A stretch of DNA of 40,614 nucleotides, from positions 1 through 40,614 of the forward strand of contig NZ_WXTX01000021.1 in NCBI RefSeq assembly GCF_009848685.1, in the 5' to 3' direction. Positions 1 through 7,682 of the stretch are shown here, in pieces. The notes under the pieces are model-generated. The model did no database searches. It saw only the letters and a list, made by a program, of their open reading frames with translations, and was not told where the DNA came from. Within the stretch, counting starts at the first letter, position 1; the number at the start of each line of letters is the position of its first letter. The position numbers were made by a program, and so were the translations under genes. This DNA comes from Andreprevotia sp. IGB-42. GTDB taxonomy: Bacteria > Pseudomonadota > Gammaproteobacteria > Burkholderiales > Chitinibacteraceae.

Positions 1-488
1 TGCTTGATTTGCGCGTTCTCGGTGCGGCCGTTGCGCTGGGTCGGCACCGGCATCAGCGTGGCGTCGATGATCTGGCCGCAGCGGGCCAGATAACCGTGAG
101 CTTGAAGCTGGCGGTTCACTTCATCAAACAGTGCCGCACCCAGGCCGGCCTGAACCAGCTTCTCGCGGAAGGTCCAGACGGTATTGCGATCCGGCACCTT
201 GCCGCTGTCCTTGATGCCCAGGAAACGCTGGAAGCTGCTGCGGTCAAGCACCTGATATTCGCGCTGTTCATCCGACAAGTTGAAGAGCTGCTGGATGACC
301 AGCAGCCGCACCATCAGTTCGGTGGGATACGGTGGGCGACCGCCGAAGTAGCGATGCGGCCGTGGCAGTGCCCGATCTACCGCGCCAGCCAGTGCAGTGA
401 AATCGACATGCTGGTTGAGCGATTCGAGCGGATCGCCCAGCTTGGAGCGCTTGGCTTCGCGTTCTTCGTTGGCAAACAGGCTGGGCAT
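1..488 (-). CDS. IS5-family transposase, N-terminal part (cut by window edge)
   Basis: Transposase of an IS5-group insertion sequence; it cuts and rejoins the element's ends. The reading frame begins at a minus-strand ATG at 486-488 (MPSLFANEEREAKRSK) and stays open to base 1, so about 162 N-terminal residues are visible. The N-terminal DUF772-type region is clear, with YFGGRPPYP followed by LMVRLLVIQQLFNLSDEQ and then SFQRFLGI and GKVPDRNTVWTFREKL, the lead-up to the DDE domain. The catalytic core lies outside the window, so I cannot say whether the copy is active. The element sits immediately upstream of the TelA-type operon, pointing away from it. Confidence 0.9.
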   Translation of the reverse strand, partial: MPSLFANEEREAKRSKLGDPLESLNQHVDFTALAGAVDRALPRPHRYFGGRPPYPTELMVRLLVIQQLFNLSDEQREYQVLDRSSFQRFLGIKDSGKVPDRNTVWTFREKLVQAGLGAALFDEVNRQLQAHGYLARCGQIIDATLMPVPTQRNGRTENAQIK

Positions 489-789
489 GGTGGATGTTCA
501 GGTCTGAGGGTGGATGGCAAGATCATGCCAGAGGGGGAGGTTTTTGGAAGTCCCCTGTACGCGCGCCTTCTGCCCATTCGCTGTGCGTAAGCACTTCCTC
601 TCAACATTTCAAATTCATGAAATCTTCATGTGCCGATGTTATAGCTATGCCCATCCTGCACCCGTATGACAGCGCGCTTAAACAGCAACGGCAAGGTAGT
701 GTGTGGACTGCAAACACGCGCCCTCGCACAGCCGGCTTGTTACCTTGCGCCATGCGGCGCCGCGGGCAGCGCATAACAAGGAGCTCAGT
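489..789. promoter_or_regulatory. IS end and leader region of the TelA-type operon
   Basis: About 300 bases without a convincing gene. The left third is the IS5 non-coding end. Outside it, 616-630 is a short inverted repeat, CATGAA-ATC-TTCATG, which could be an operator, and TATAGC near 640 is a weak -10-like sequence. An AAGGAG Shine-Dalgarno sequence lies at 778-783. No promoter can be assigned with confidence. The insertion of the IS so close to the operon could have replaced or altered its original promoter. Confidence 0.3.
587..598. repeat. Candidate terminal inverted repeat end of the IS5 element
   Basis: Read on the minus strand, this stretch starts GGAAGTGCTTAC, which resembles the GGAAG start of IS5-group terminal repeats and lies about 100 bases outside the transposase start, the expected place. 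The other end of the element is not in the window, so neither the partner repeat nor a target-site duplication can be checked. Confidence 0.4.
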
Positions 790-1899
790 TTGGAATTACG
801 CAAGATCATCGGTCCTGGCTTGGCTGTGCTGGTGGGCATCGGGCTCGTGGGCGGGCTGGTTTTTTCGGCGTTCAACAAGCAGCAGCATGATCGCATCCAG
901 GCGGATGCCGATAGCGTGGTCACGGTGCGTGGCCTGGTGGGGTCAGAGAAAGAAGCGTTCTACCGCGATACGCGTGTGGTGGCGGCTTTCAAGCGGCTGG
1001 GGCTGGCGGTGGTGGTGGAAAAAGCCGGCTCGCGCGAGATCGTGGCGCGGCCCGATCTGAAGAGCTTCGATTTCGGCCACCCGGCCGGGGCACCCGCGGC
1101 GCTCAAGCTGCAGCAGGCGGTCAAGGCCAACCGCGTATTTACGCCGTTCTATACACCGATGGCGGTGGCGTCGTGGCGCGCGCTGGTGCCGGTGCTGGAG
1201 GCGAATGGCCTCGTCAAGCAGCGCGCAGGCGCTTACTACATCATCGATCTCACACGCCTGTTGCAGATGATTGCCAGCGGCACGCGCTGGCGCGAGCTGA
1301 AAGACAATAGCGTGTACGACACCGGCCGCGCGGTGCTGATTTCCAGTACCGATGTGCGCAAATCCAATTCTGCCGCCATGTACCTGGCGCTGGCGTCGTA
1401 CCTGCTCAATGACAGCAACGTGGTGCAGTCGGATGAGGAAATCCGCAAGGTGCTCCCCATCGCCAGCGGCCTGTTCCTGAAGCAGGGCTTCCAGGAGGCC
1501 AGTTCGGCCGGGCCATTTGAAGATTATGTGAGCATGGGCATCGGCAAGGCGCCGCTGGTGATGGTGTACGAGGCACAGTTTCTGGAATACCAGTCCAAGC
1601 TGCCGCAGCTGAATGCCGACATGGTGCTGCTCTACCCGCAGCCCACGGTGTTCACCAAGCATGTGCTGGTGCCGCTGACCCCCAAGGGCGTGCGCGTGGG
1701 CGAGGCATTGGTGAACGACCACGAGCTGCAGCGGCTGGCTGCCGAATATGGCTACCGCGGCGCGGATACCGCCCACTTCCAGTCCTTCCTCATGCAGAAG
1801 AAGCTGTTTGCCCCTGCCAGCCTGGTCGATGTGATCGACCCGCCCAGCTATGAAACGCTGGAAAAAATGATCGAAGCCATAGCGGTGAAGTTCCAATGA
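790..1899 (+). CDS. Membrane-anchored solute-binding-like protein of TelA operon
   Basis: First gene of a four-gene operon. The start is a TTG at 790, chosen because AAGGAG lies seven bases upstream and because the encoded protein then begins with a signal anchor (LRKIIGPGLAVLVGIGLVGG, residues 3-22). The remaining ~340 residues look periplasmic and resemble the periplasmic-binding-protein fold: MVLLYPQPTVFTKHVLVPL followed by a helical C-terminus parallels LVLVYPKDGVITADYPFML in the VWA lipoprotein two genes downstream. It therefore seems to be a divergent paralogue of that binding domain. No ABC permease or ATPase is nearby, so a sensory or structural role is more likely than uptake. Ligand unknown. 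The fold assignment is my inference from these motifs. Confidence 0.7.
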   Translation: MELRKIIGPGLAVLVGIGLVGGLVFSAFNKQQHDRIQADADSVVTVRGLVGSEKEAFYRDTRVVAAFKRLGLAVVVEKAGSREIVARPDLKSFDFGHPAGAPAALKLQQAVKANRVFTPFYTPMAVASWRALVPVLEANGLVKQRAGAYYIIDLTRLLQMIASGTRWRELKDNSVYDTGRAVLISSTDVRKSNSAAMYLALASYLLNDSNVVQSDEEIRKVLPIASGLFLKQGFQEASSAGPFEDYVSMGIGKAPLVMVYEAQFLEYQSKLPQLNADMVLLYPQPTVFTKHVLVPLTPKGVRVGEALVNDHELQRLAAEYGYRGADTAHFQSFLMQKKLFAPASLVDVIDPPSYETLEKMIEAIAVKFQ

Positions 1900-1942
1900 A
1901 CGCGCCTGCCAGCACCATACCCAGATACCCGGAGCAAGTACG

Positions 1943-3145
1943 ATGAGCGAAATCCTGACCGCCCCAGAACCCCTGGTGCTGACCGCGCCAGAGCCGGTTG
2001 TGGCCGTGTTGCCTGCGCAGGCGCCAGAGATGGCACCCATTCCGGCCGAGCTGAAAGCACGCGTGGATGACCAGGTGAGCCGCTTTGTGGATGCGCTGGT
2101 CAGCGAGGATGTGAACAGCGATGGCTTCCGCCAGAAGCTGGATGCCGCGTTCCATTTGGGGCGGGAAGAAATCTCCATGGCCGCCAACCTGATGACCGGC
2201 CGCTTCATGGAGCGCAACTTCGTAGGGGTGGAGGATTCCACCGCCTTCCAGGCCATCGGCAAGCTGCGCAACCAGCTGGATGAACTCAATCCGGGCAAGC
2301 AGGGCGATCTGCTGTCGCAGAACAAGCTGCTGGGGCTGATTCCGTTTGGCAGCAAGCTCAAATCCTACTTCCGCAAATTCCAGTCTGCCGGCAGCCAGCT
2401 CGATAGCGCGCTGCAGCAGGTATACGCAGCGCGCGACGACATGAGCCGCGACATTGCCGAGATCGAATCGGTAAAGCAGAAGCTGTGGGACGGCATGCAG
2501 AAGCTCAACAGCGCCATCCACTTTGCGCGCGAGCTCGATACCCGGCTGGCCGGGCAGGTGGAAGGGCTGAAAGCCACTGATCCCAACCGCGCCCGCGCGC
2601 TGGAGCAAGAGGTGCTGTTCTACGCCCGCCAGAACCTGGCAGACATGCAGACGCAGATGGCGGTATGCGTGAACGGCTATCTGGCGATGGAAGTGCTGAA
2701 GAAAACCGGCCGCGAAATGGCCAACGGCTGCAGCCGCGTTGCTACCACCGGCATGTCCGCCCTGGCGGTGGCCACCACCGTGGCGCGCGCCACCGGCAAC
2801 CAGATTGAGGTGATGAACATGCTGCAGGGGGTGTCCAGCACCGTGGGCGACCTGATCGAGCAAAGCGGCAAGGCACTCAATACGCACGTGCAGCAGACCG
2901 GTGAATTTGCCAGCAACCCGCTGATCGGCGTGGAGCGTTTGCAGTCGATGTTCGACCAGACCTTTGCCGCCATGGATGCCATGGACAAGTTCCGTTCGGA
3001 CGCCATCGTGGTGATGGGCAAGAACAACGAGCTGATCCGCCTGCAGGTGGAGCGGGCAGAGGCCTACGTGGAGCGCGCGCGCGGCGAAACCGTGCGGGCC
3101 GCGCTGGGCGGCAACGATGCGCTGAGTGGCCCGGTAAAGCTCTGA
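1943..3145 (+). CDS. telA: TelA-family toxic anion resistance protein
   Basis: A 400-residue cytoplasmic, largely alpha-helical protein of the TelA/KlaA family (PF05816), named for plasmid tellurite resistance but also found in chromosomal stress operons; its biochemical activity is not established. Family hallmarks include LLGLIPFGSKLKSYFRKF near residues 132-149, the long coiled region with DMSRDIAEIE, and the C-terminal AIVVMGKNNELIRLQVERA. The length matches the family. The start ATG at 1943 follows the upstream stop by 43 bases. The stop lies seven bases before the VWA lipoprotein gene, so the genes are co-transcribed. In other bacteria TelA proteins are commonly encoded beside XpaC-like and VWA proteins, as here. 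Confidence 0.9.
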   Translation: MSEILTAPEPLVLTAPEPVVAVLPAQAPEMAPIPAELKARVDDQVSRFVDALVSEDVNSDGFRQKLDAAFHLGREEISMAANLMTGRFMERNFVGVEDSTAFQAIGKLRNQLDELNPGKQGDLLSQNKLLGLIPFGSKLKSYFRKFQSAGSQLDSALQQVYAARDDMSRDIAEIESVKQKLWDGMQKLNSAIHFARELDTRLAGQVEGLKATDPNRARALEQEVLFYARQNLADMQTQMAVCVNGYLAMEVLKKTGREMANGCSRVATTGMSALAVATTVARATGNQIEVMNMLQGVSSTVGDLIEQSGKALNTHVQQTGEFASNPLIGVERLQSMFDQTFAAMDAMDKFRSDAIVVMGKNNELIRLQVERAEAYVERARGETVRAALGGNDALSGPVKL

Positions 3146-3152
3146 TCGAGGA

Positions 3153-4748
3153 ATGCACATGCACTGGCATCGTTACCTGCTGGCCCTGGCCTGCGTACTG
3201 GCCCTGGCGGGCTGCGACAAGGCCGCACCCGATGCCGCCGCCGACGCGGCACAGGCGCCGGCCGCGTTGACCATCCTGGCCGGGTCCGAACTGAAAGACA
3301 TCGAACCGCTGCTGCCCGATCTGGAAAAGGCCACCGGCCTGCATGTGCAGCTGAAGTACGCCGGCACGCTGGATGTGGTGGAGCAATTGCAGGACGGCGT
3401 GGCCTACGATTTTGCATGGATCGCCAACAACAAGTACGCGATGCTCAATCCGCCCGCGCGTGAGCGCATCAAGGCCAGCGAGCGCACCATGATCTCGCCG
3501 GTGGTGCTGGGGGTGAAAGCCGCCAAGGCCAAGGCACTGGGCTGGGATGACCCGGCCAGGTCGCCCACCTGGGCAGAGATCGCCCGCCGCGCCGGTACTG
3601 GCGATTTCCGCTTTGCCATGACTAACCCGGCCAGCTCCAATACCGGGTTCTCCGCCGTGCTGGGGCTGGCAGCCGCAGTGGCCGGCAAAGGCGACGCGCT
3701 GGAAGCACAGGATATCGACAAGAAAGCCCTCACCGCGTTCGCCCGTGCCCAGGGCCTGACAGCGGGATCATCCGGCTGGCTGGCCGAGGCCTACCTGCGC
3801 GAGCAGGACAAACTCGATGGCATCGTCAATTACGCATCGGTGCTGCACGGGCTGAACCAGGGCGGCAAGCTGCACGAGCCGCTGGTGCTGGTCTACCCCA
3901 AGGATGGCGTGATCACCGCAGACTACCCGTTCATGCTGATCAACCCGGCCAGGCGCGCCGAGTACGACAAGCTGGTGGCCTACCTGAAGGGCGATGCATT
4001 CCAGAAAGCCATGGCCGCCGCTACCTTCCGCCAGCCCATCAACCCGGCGGTGGCATCGGTATTGCCGCGCCGTGATTATTTCGAGCTGGCGTTCCCGGCC
4101 AAGCTGGCGGTGGTGGATGGCCTGCTGGATGCCTATCTGAACGAATTCCGCCGCCCGGCCGATTCCACCTTCGTGGTGGACATCAGCGGTTCGATGAACA
4201 CCGGCGGGCGGATCGAGCAACTGCGCACCGCGCTGCAGGCGCTGGCCGGCGAGGATGCCACGCTGTCTGGCCGCTTCAGCCGCTTCCGCGAGCGCGAGAA
4301 CATCAGCATGCTGACTTTCTCCAATGAAGTGCATGCCCGCCAGCGCTGGGCGTTGGGTACTGATCGCCAGGCCAATGGCAAAACGCTGGCCGATATCAGC
4401 GCCTTTGCGCACCAGCTGCAAACCCAGGGCGGCACCGCCATCTACAGCGCGGTGCGCGATGGCTACGAGGCTGCACTGGCACGCCAGGCCAAGGCGCCGG
4501 ATCGCGTTTACTCGCTGGTGCTGATGACCGATGGCGAGAACAATGCCGGCCTGTCCATCAGCCAGTTCCGCGAGTGGTTTGCCAGCCTTCCGCCCGAGCA
4601 GCGCCGCATCCGCATCTTTGCGGTGCAGTTTGGCGAAGCCAAGCGGGACGAGCTGGAAGCGCTGACCGAGCCCAGCGGCGGCCGCGTGTTCGATGGCAGC
4701 AAATCCGGCCTGAAAGCTGCGTTCAAGGAAATCCGGGGCTACCAGTAA
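3153..4748 (+). CDS. Lipoprotein with solute-binding domain fused to VWA domain
   Basis: A 531-residue exported protein. The N-terminus has a lipoprotein signal with lipobox LALAGC (Cys21). Residues ~40-325 resemble a type II periplasmic binding protein (ILAGSELKDIEPLLPDLEKA; NPASSNTGFSAVLGL; LVLVYPKDGVITADYPFML). Residues ~338-530 form a von Willebrand A domain with an intact metal-ion-dependent adhesion site: DISGS near 343, the threonine in GGTAIYSA near 425, and the aspartate in MTDGENN near 457. VWA domains bind partners through a divalent metal. The fusion suggests ligand binding coupled to protein-protein contact at the inner or outer membrane. It starts seven bases after telA and overlaps the next gene by three bases (TAATG). 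Confidence 0.85.
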   Translation: MHMHWHRYLLALACVLALAGCDKAAPDAAADAAQAPAALTILAGSELKDIEPLLPDLEKATGLHVQLKYAGTLDVVEQLQDGVAYDFAWIANNKYAMLNPPARERIKASERTMISPVVLGVKAAKAKALGWDDPARSPTWAEIARRAGTGDFRFAMTNPASSNTGFSAVLGLAAAVAGKGDALEAQDIDKKALTAFARAQGLTAGSSGWLAEAYLREQDKLDGIVNYASVLHGLNQGGKLHEPLVLVYPKDGVITADYPFMLINPARRAEYDKLVAYLKGDAFQKAMAAATFRQPINPAVASVLPRRDYFELAFPAKLAVVDGLLDAYLNEFRRPADSTFVVDISGSMNTGGRIEQLRTALQALAGEDATLSGRFSRFRERENISMLTFSNEVHARQRWALGTDRQANGKTLADISAFAHQLQTQGGTAIYSAVRDGYEAALARQAKAPDRVYSLVLMTDGENNAGLSISQFREWFASLPPEQRRIRIFAVQFGEAKRDELEALTEPSGGRVFDGSKSGLKAAFKEIRGYQ

Positions 4749-5368
4749 TGGCAGGGTTGTCGCTTTCTACCCGGCTGGCGCTGTTTTTCTACGGCATGCC
4801 CAATATCGTGGGCAGCCTGTGCGCACTGGTGGTGCTGGCGCTGTATTTTGGCGGGGTGATTGCCGCATGGTGGTTTCCGCTGACCGTGGCCGCCTATGTG
4901 TTCGGCTGGTTGGCCACGCCGACACGCGGGCGTTTTGAAGCCAGCCTGATCGAGCGCATGAGCCTGATCGATGCGCTGGATGCACTGCTGGCCAGCGCCG
5001 GCAGCAAGTTACCTGCCGAGGCCACCACCTTGCTGGCCGCGATACGCAGCAAGGTGGTGGATCTGCTGCCCAGGCTGGATGAAGCCGGCTTTCCCACCCA
5101 GGCGCGCATCGAGCTGGGCAACGCCATCCGCCGTGATCTGCCGCATACCGTGGCCAATTACGTGGCATTGCCCAGCGGTTTTGCCAGCCTGCACCCGGTG
5201 CGCGCCGGCAAAACCGCCAGGCAGCTGTTGATCGAGCAACTGGCGCTGCTCGATAGCGAGATCGGCAGCATCGCCAATGATGTATTCGGCGAAGACGCCG
5301 ACAAGCTCGCCGCCCACGGCGACTACCTGCGCGGCAAGTTCCAGCCGGTGAACTTTCTGGAAAGCTGA
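4748..5368 (+). CDS. XpaC-like membrane protein of TelA operon
   Basis: A 206-residue protein with two N-terminal membrane helices (about residues 10-35 and 38-58) followed by a cytoplasmic helical domain. The pattern of two helices, a helical region and RRDLPHTVANYVALP resembles XpaC (PF10112, named 5-bromo-4-chloroindolyl phosphate hydrolysis), a family that often accompanies TelA. The similarity is judged by eye and is only suggestive. The ATG at 4748 shares bases with the TAA of the upstream gene, so translation is probably coupled. It would place a TelA partner at the cytoplasmic face of the membrane opposite the binding/VWA lipoprotein. Last gene of the operon; no strong terminator hairpin is seen after it. 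Confidence 0.65.
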   Translation: MAGLSLSTRLALFFYGMPNIVGSLCALVVLALYFGGVIAAWWFPLTVAAYVFGWLATPTRGRFEASLIERMSLIDALDALLASAGSKLPAEATTLLAAIRSKVVDLLPRLDEAGFPTQARIELGNAIRRDLPHTVANYVALPSGFASLHPVRAGKTARQLLIEQLALLDSEIGSIANDVFGEDADKLAAHGDYLRGKFQPVNFLES

Positions 5369-5576
5369 TGCCGTAAGCCGCCTTGTATTGGGGCATCCCT
5401 GTCAGCGCTTCGATCCGCCGTGGGGAGGCTGCCGCATGGCCATGCGTTGCATCGATCCTACAGCGCCAGTTGATTGGCATGCATTACACCAGTGCTACGC
5501 GGGATACTTGCGCTTCCTATTGCCTGACGCCGCTGGCGCGTTGCGGGCAAGATATCCGTCAATATGGAATGCAGGC

Positions 5577-6020
5577 ATGGATCAGAATATCTACAAACCC
5601 ACTCAGGCCAACCTGGAAGAAACACCGGCTACTGGCGCCAATGCGCCGGCGCTGTGGAACCCGGACGCCGTCGGCAACTGGTGTCTGCTGTTTTCACCTG
5701 TTTTTGGCGCTACGCTCTCGCTGAAAAACTGGATTGCCATCGGTGATCAGCAACAGATCGCATCCGCCAAGGGATGGCTGATTGCGAGCATCGTGGTCTT
5801 TGTATTGGGGTTGTTTTTTCCGCCCTTCATGCTGATTTACCTCATTGTCTGGTACCTCGCCGCTAACCGGCCGCAGGCAAAATTCATACAACAACAATGG
5901 GGCAAAGCCTATCCGCGCAAATCCTGGGGCGCTCCACTGGGTATTGCGTTCGGCATTCTGGTTTCGATCTGGATGGCGTTTTTTGGTCTGGCATTGCTGT
6001 TGGGTGCTGCGCATTGGTAA
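5577..6020 (+). CDS. Small multi-helix membrane protein, paralogue of 7007-7630
   Basis: I do not recognise a named family. The 147-residue protein starts with a ~30-residue polar segment and has about three to four hydrophobic segments (CLLFSPVFGATL; GWLIASIVVFVLGLFFPPF; MLIYLIVWYL; GIAFGILVSIWMAFFGLALL). The segment with FSPVFGATLSLKNWIAIGD is clearly related to FFTPIFGAMLYLKNAQTIGD in the protein at 7007-7630, and both contain a KSWG/KPWG...GIA(F/C)GI motif near the C-terminus. They are therefore paralogues in one operon. The ATG at 5577 is preferred over an upstream in-frame TTG at 5388 because similarity to the paralogue begins after it. First gene of a four-gene unit. Confidence 0.7.
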   Translation: MDQNIYKPTQANLEETPATGANAPALWNPDAVGNWCLLFSPVFGATLSLKNWIAIGDQQQIASAKGWLIASIVVFVLGLFFPPFMLIYLIVWYLAANRPQAKFIQQQWGKAYPRKSWGAPLGIAFGILVSIWMAFFGLALLLGAAHW

Positions 6021-6445
6021 AGGCAGCACCAGCAACGTCCGGCTTTCATGGCGAGCTTGAGCCGCCATGTATCGTGCTGATTTGCAGTAGCGAATATGAA
6101 AAGGTCCACGCGCCCCTGTTGCGGGAAATCTTTGCCAGCCAACCCATACTCTTTTACGCAGTGGGGCCGGGTTGTGAATCCTGGGAAGACGCGATGGATT
6201 GGCTCTGTGTAGCGTTGGATTACACTGGCGAAGTGCCGGGTGCATTTGTCGTGACCACCTGCCACCCGGATGAAGCGCTGGATGAAGCCATCGAGTTTGC
6301 CGGCCGATGGGCGCAGTTGGCTGAGCCGCCGGGTCTATTGAAAGTGATGCATCAAAACAGGTGTCTGAACCTGCGCGAGTGCATAGCGCTGGGCCGGTTC
6401 CGCGCCCATGAAAAATTCAAATCCTTGTTATCCAGAACATCATGA
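6014..6445 (+). CDS. Small soluble protein of unknown function
   Basis: Not recognised. The frame is open from 5897, but the part that looks like protein begins around a TTG at 6014, which overlaps the stop of the previous gene. From there it is about 143 residues, mixed alpha/beta, with no signal peptide or membrane segment. Notable elements are PCIVLICSSEYEKV, GCESWEDAMDWLCVAL and a CHPDEALDEAIEFAGRW helix. The start codon is uncertain; no good ribosome-binding site is visible, which fits translational coupling. Its stop TGA overlaps the ATG of the next gene (ATGA), so it belongs to the same transcript. Confidence 0.6.
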   Translation: MVKAAPATSGFHGELEPPCIVLICSSEYEKVHAPLLREIFASQPILFYAVGPGCESWEDAMDWLCVALDYTGEVPGAFVVTTCHPDEALDEAIEFAGRWAQLAEPPGLLKVMHQNRCLNLRECIALGRFRAHEKFKSLLSRTS

Positions 6446-6963
6446 AGATTCTGATCGCGATCATTTCCACGGCCTTGTTGTTGATTTGCAGTGCGCATGC
6501 ATTTGCACAAGAAATCAAGGTGGGCAACTATGCCTTTTCCTTGCCGGGTGGGTGGTCTGAAGAAATGCAGGCGCAAAAACTGCTGTATACCCGGCAAACT
6601 GCCGATGTTGATCAGCAGCGGCAATTGGTGGTGTCCCATTTTTCCAGCCAGGGGCCAATAGCCGATGGCAGGTTGATGGCGGCGTCAATGAGCTATCTGT
6701 CCGAGCTGAACAAGGCATTGCCGCCGTTGGAGCAGCAGCATGATTTTACCTACCATGATCTGCCCGGCGGTTTGCCCTATGCACTGATTGCCTATCAGGC
6801 GCCGGACCGGCATGTATTGCTTGGTTTGCTGGTGGGTAGCAGCCGGGGCATTTTATTGATGACCTATGAAGGGCAGGGCGCCGTTCCCGCGCTGGAAAAA
6901 GAACTGGACCGGATCATGCAGTCGATCCAGCTCAGCGCGCCGGCAGCGTCCACGAAACCCTGA
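6442..6963 (+). CDS. Secreted protein of unknown function, DcrB/PsbP-like pattern
   Basis: A 173-residue exported protein with a signal peptide (MKILIAIISTALLLICSAHA, then FAQEI). The mature part begins with VGNYAFSLPGGWSEE and alternates strands with a C-terminal helix (LEKELDRIMQSIQL). This layout resembles DcrB/DUF1795-like domains, which share a PsbP-like fold; that is only a pattern impression. No catalytic motif or cysteine pair is evident in the mature protein. The ATG overlaps the TGA of the upstream gene (ATGA), so expression is coupled to the small soluble protein. It may act in the periplasm together with the two membrane paralogues that flank this pair. Confidence 0.65.
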   Translation: MKILIAIISTALLLICSAHAFAQEIKVGNYAFSLPGGWSEEMQAQKLLYTRQTADVDQQRQLVVSHFSSQGPIADGRLMAASMSYLSELNKALPPLEQQHDFTYHDLPGGLPYALIAYQAPDRHVLLGLLVGSSRGILLMTYEGQGAVPALEKELDRIMQSIQLSAPAASTKP

Positions 6964-7006
6964 TCCGGCCTTCGCGGACAATCATCCAGCACATATCGGG
7001 GGAACA

Positions 7007-7630
7007 TTGACACACGATTCCGATCCATTTGCACCTGATCTCGATCAGTTTGCCACTGATTTCGACCAGTTTTCTCCGCCATCATCGCAGCCGCAGCCAC
7101 AACTGGAGCCGCAGCCGCAGCCGCAGCCGCAGCCGCAGCCACAGCCACAGCCACAGCCAGAAATGGAAAAAAATGATGTGGCGTATCTGGAGCGTGCAAC
7201 TCAGGCGGAGATTGATCAAAGATTCCACAACATGCCTTTCTGGGCTCCGAAGCAGATTGCATTGTTGAGCTTTTTCTTTACGCCGATTTTCGGGGCAATG
7301 CTGTACCTGAAAAATGCGCAGACAATCGGGGACGCGTATTTCATCAATGCGGCCTGGCGTGGATTATTGACTGCGCTGATTGGCGCTGTATTGTGCATGT
7401 TCATACCGGGGCTCTATCTGGTGTTCTATGCAGTCTGGTTTTTTACCTCCGGCAAAGAGCAAATGAACCTGGTCGATGAGGTATGGGGGGACAAATTCGT
7501 TCACAAACCTTGGGGTAAGCCGATAGGCATTGCTTGTGGTATTTTCCTGGCGCTGATGGGCATTGCGTATTTCACTCGCATTTACCAGATTGATTGGGGC
7601 GCATTGTTCCGCTCGGTGGTTTCCGGATAG
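7007..7630 (+). CDS. Membrane protein with Pro-Gln repeat N-terminus
   Basis: A 207-residue protein; the TTG at 7007 is chosen because GGGGGA lies just upstream and the frame has no better start. The first ~35 residues are acidic (DPFAPDLDQFATDFDQF), then eight Pro-Gln dipeptides (residues ~35-50), then a short charged linker and about three membrane segments (IALLSFFFTPIFGAML; GLLTALIGAVLCMFIPGLYL; IGIACGIFLALMGIAYF). The membrane part is a paralogue of the protein at 5577-6020. The acidic/PQ tail is absent from that copy and probably forms an extended cytoplasmic or periplasmic spacer. Function unknown. It ends the four-gene unit. Confidence 0.7.
   Translation: MTHDSDPFAPDLDQFATDFDQFSPPSSQPQPQLEPQPQPQPQPQPQPQPQPEMEKNDVAYLERATQAEIDQRFHNMPFWAPKQIALLSFFFTPIFGAMLYLKNAQTIGDAYFINAAWRGLLTALIGAVLCMFIPGLYLVFYAVWFFTSGKEQMNLVDEVWGDKFVHKPWGKPIGIACGIFLALMGIAYFTRIYQIDWGALFRSVVSG
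7109..7156. repeat. Hexanucleotide tandem repeat, eight units
   Basis: Eight in-frame units of CCGCAG (five) then CCACAG (three) encode the Pro-Gln run of the membrane protein. The unit is a multiple of three, so gain or loss of copies would change the length of the spacer without breaking the frame. Confidence 0.9.
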
Positions 7631-7682
7631 CGTTGATCATGCTGGTTCACGCAGCGGGGACGCCGATGATGGGCTCCATTGT

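Noticed and set aside
943-3160. Long minus-strand open frames opposite the TelA operon (943-2361 and 1790-3160)
   Set aside because: They are antisense to genes with clear family motifs, and their translations are His/Gln-rich composition artefacts of high-GC coding DNA.
790-4748. Binding proteins as part of an ABC importer
   Set aside because: No permease or ATPase gene is in the operon or nearby; the molybdate transporter at 37-39.6 kb has its own binding protein.
7109-7156. Repeat as a phase-variable switch
   Set aside because: Unit length is a multiple of three, so changes cannot turn the gene off; only spacer length could vary.
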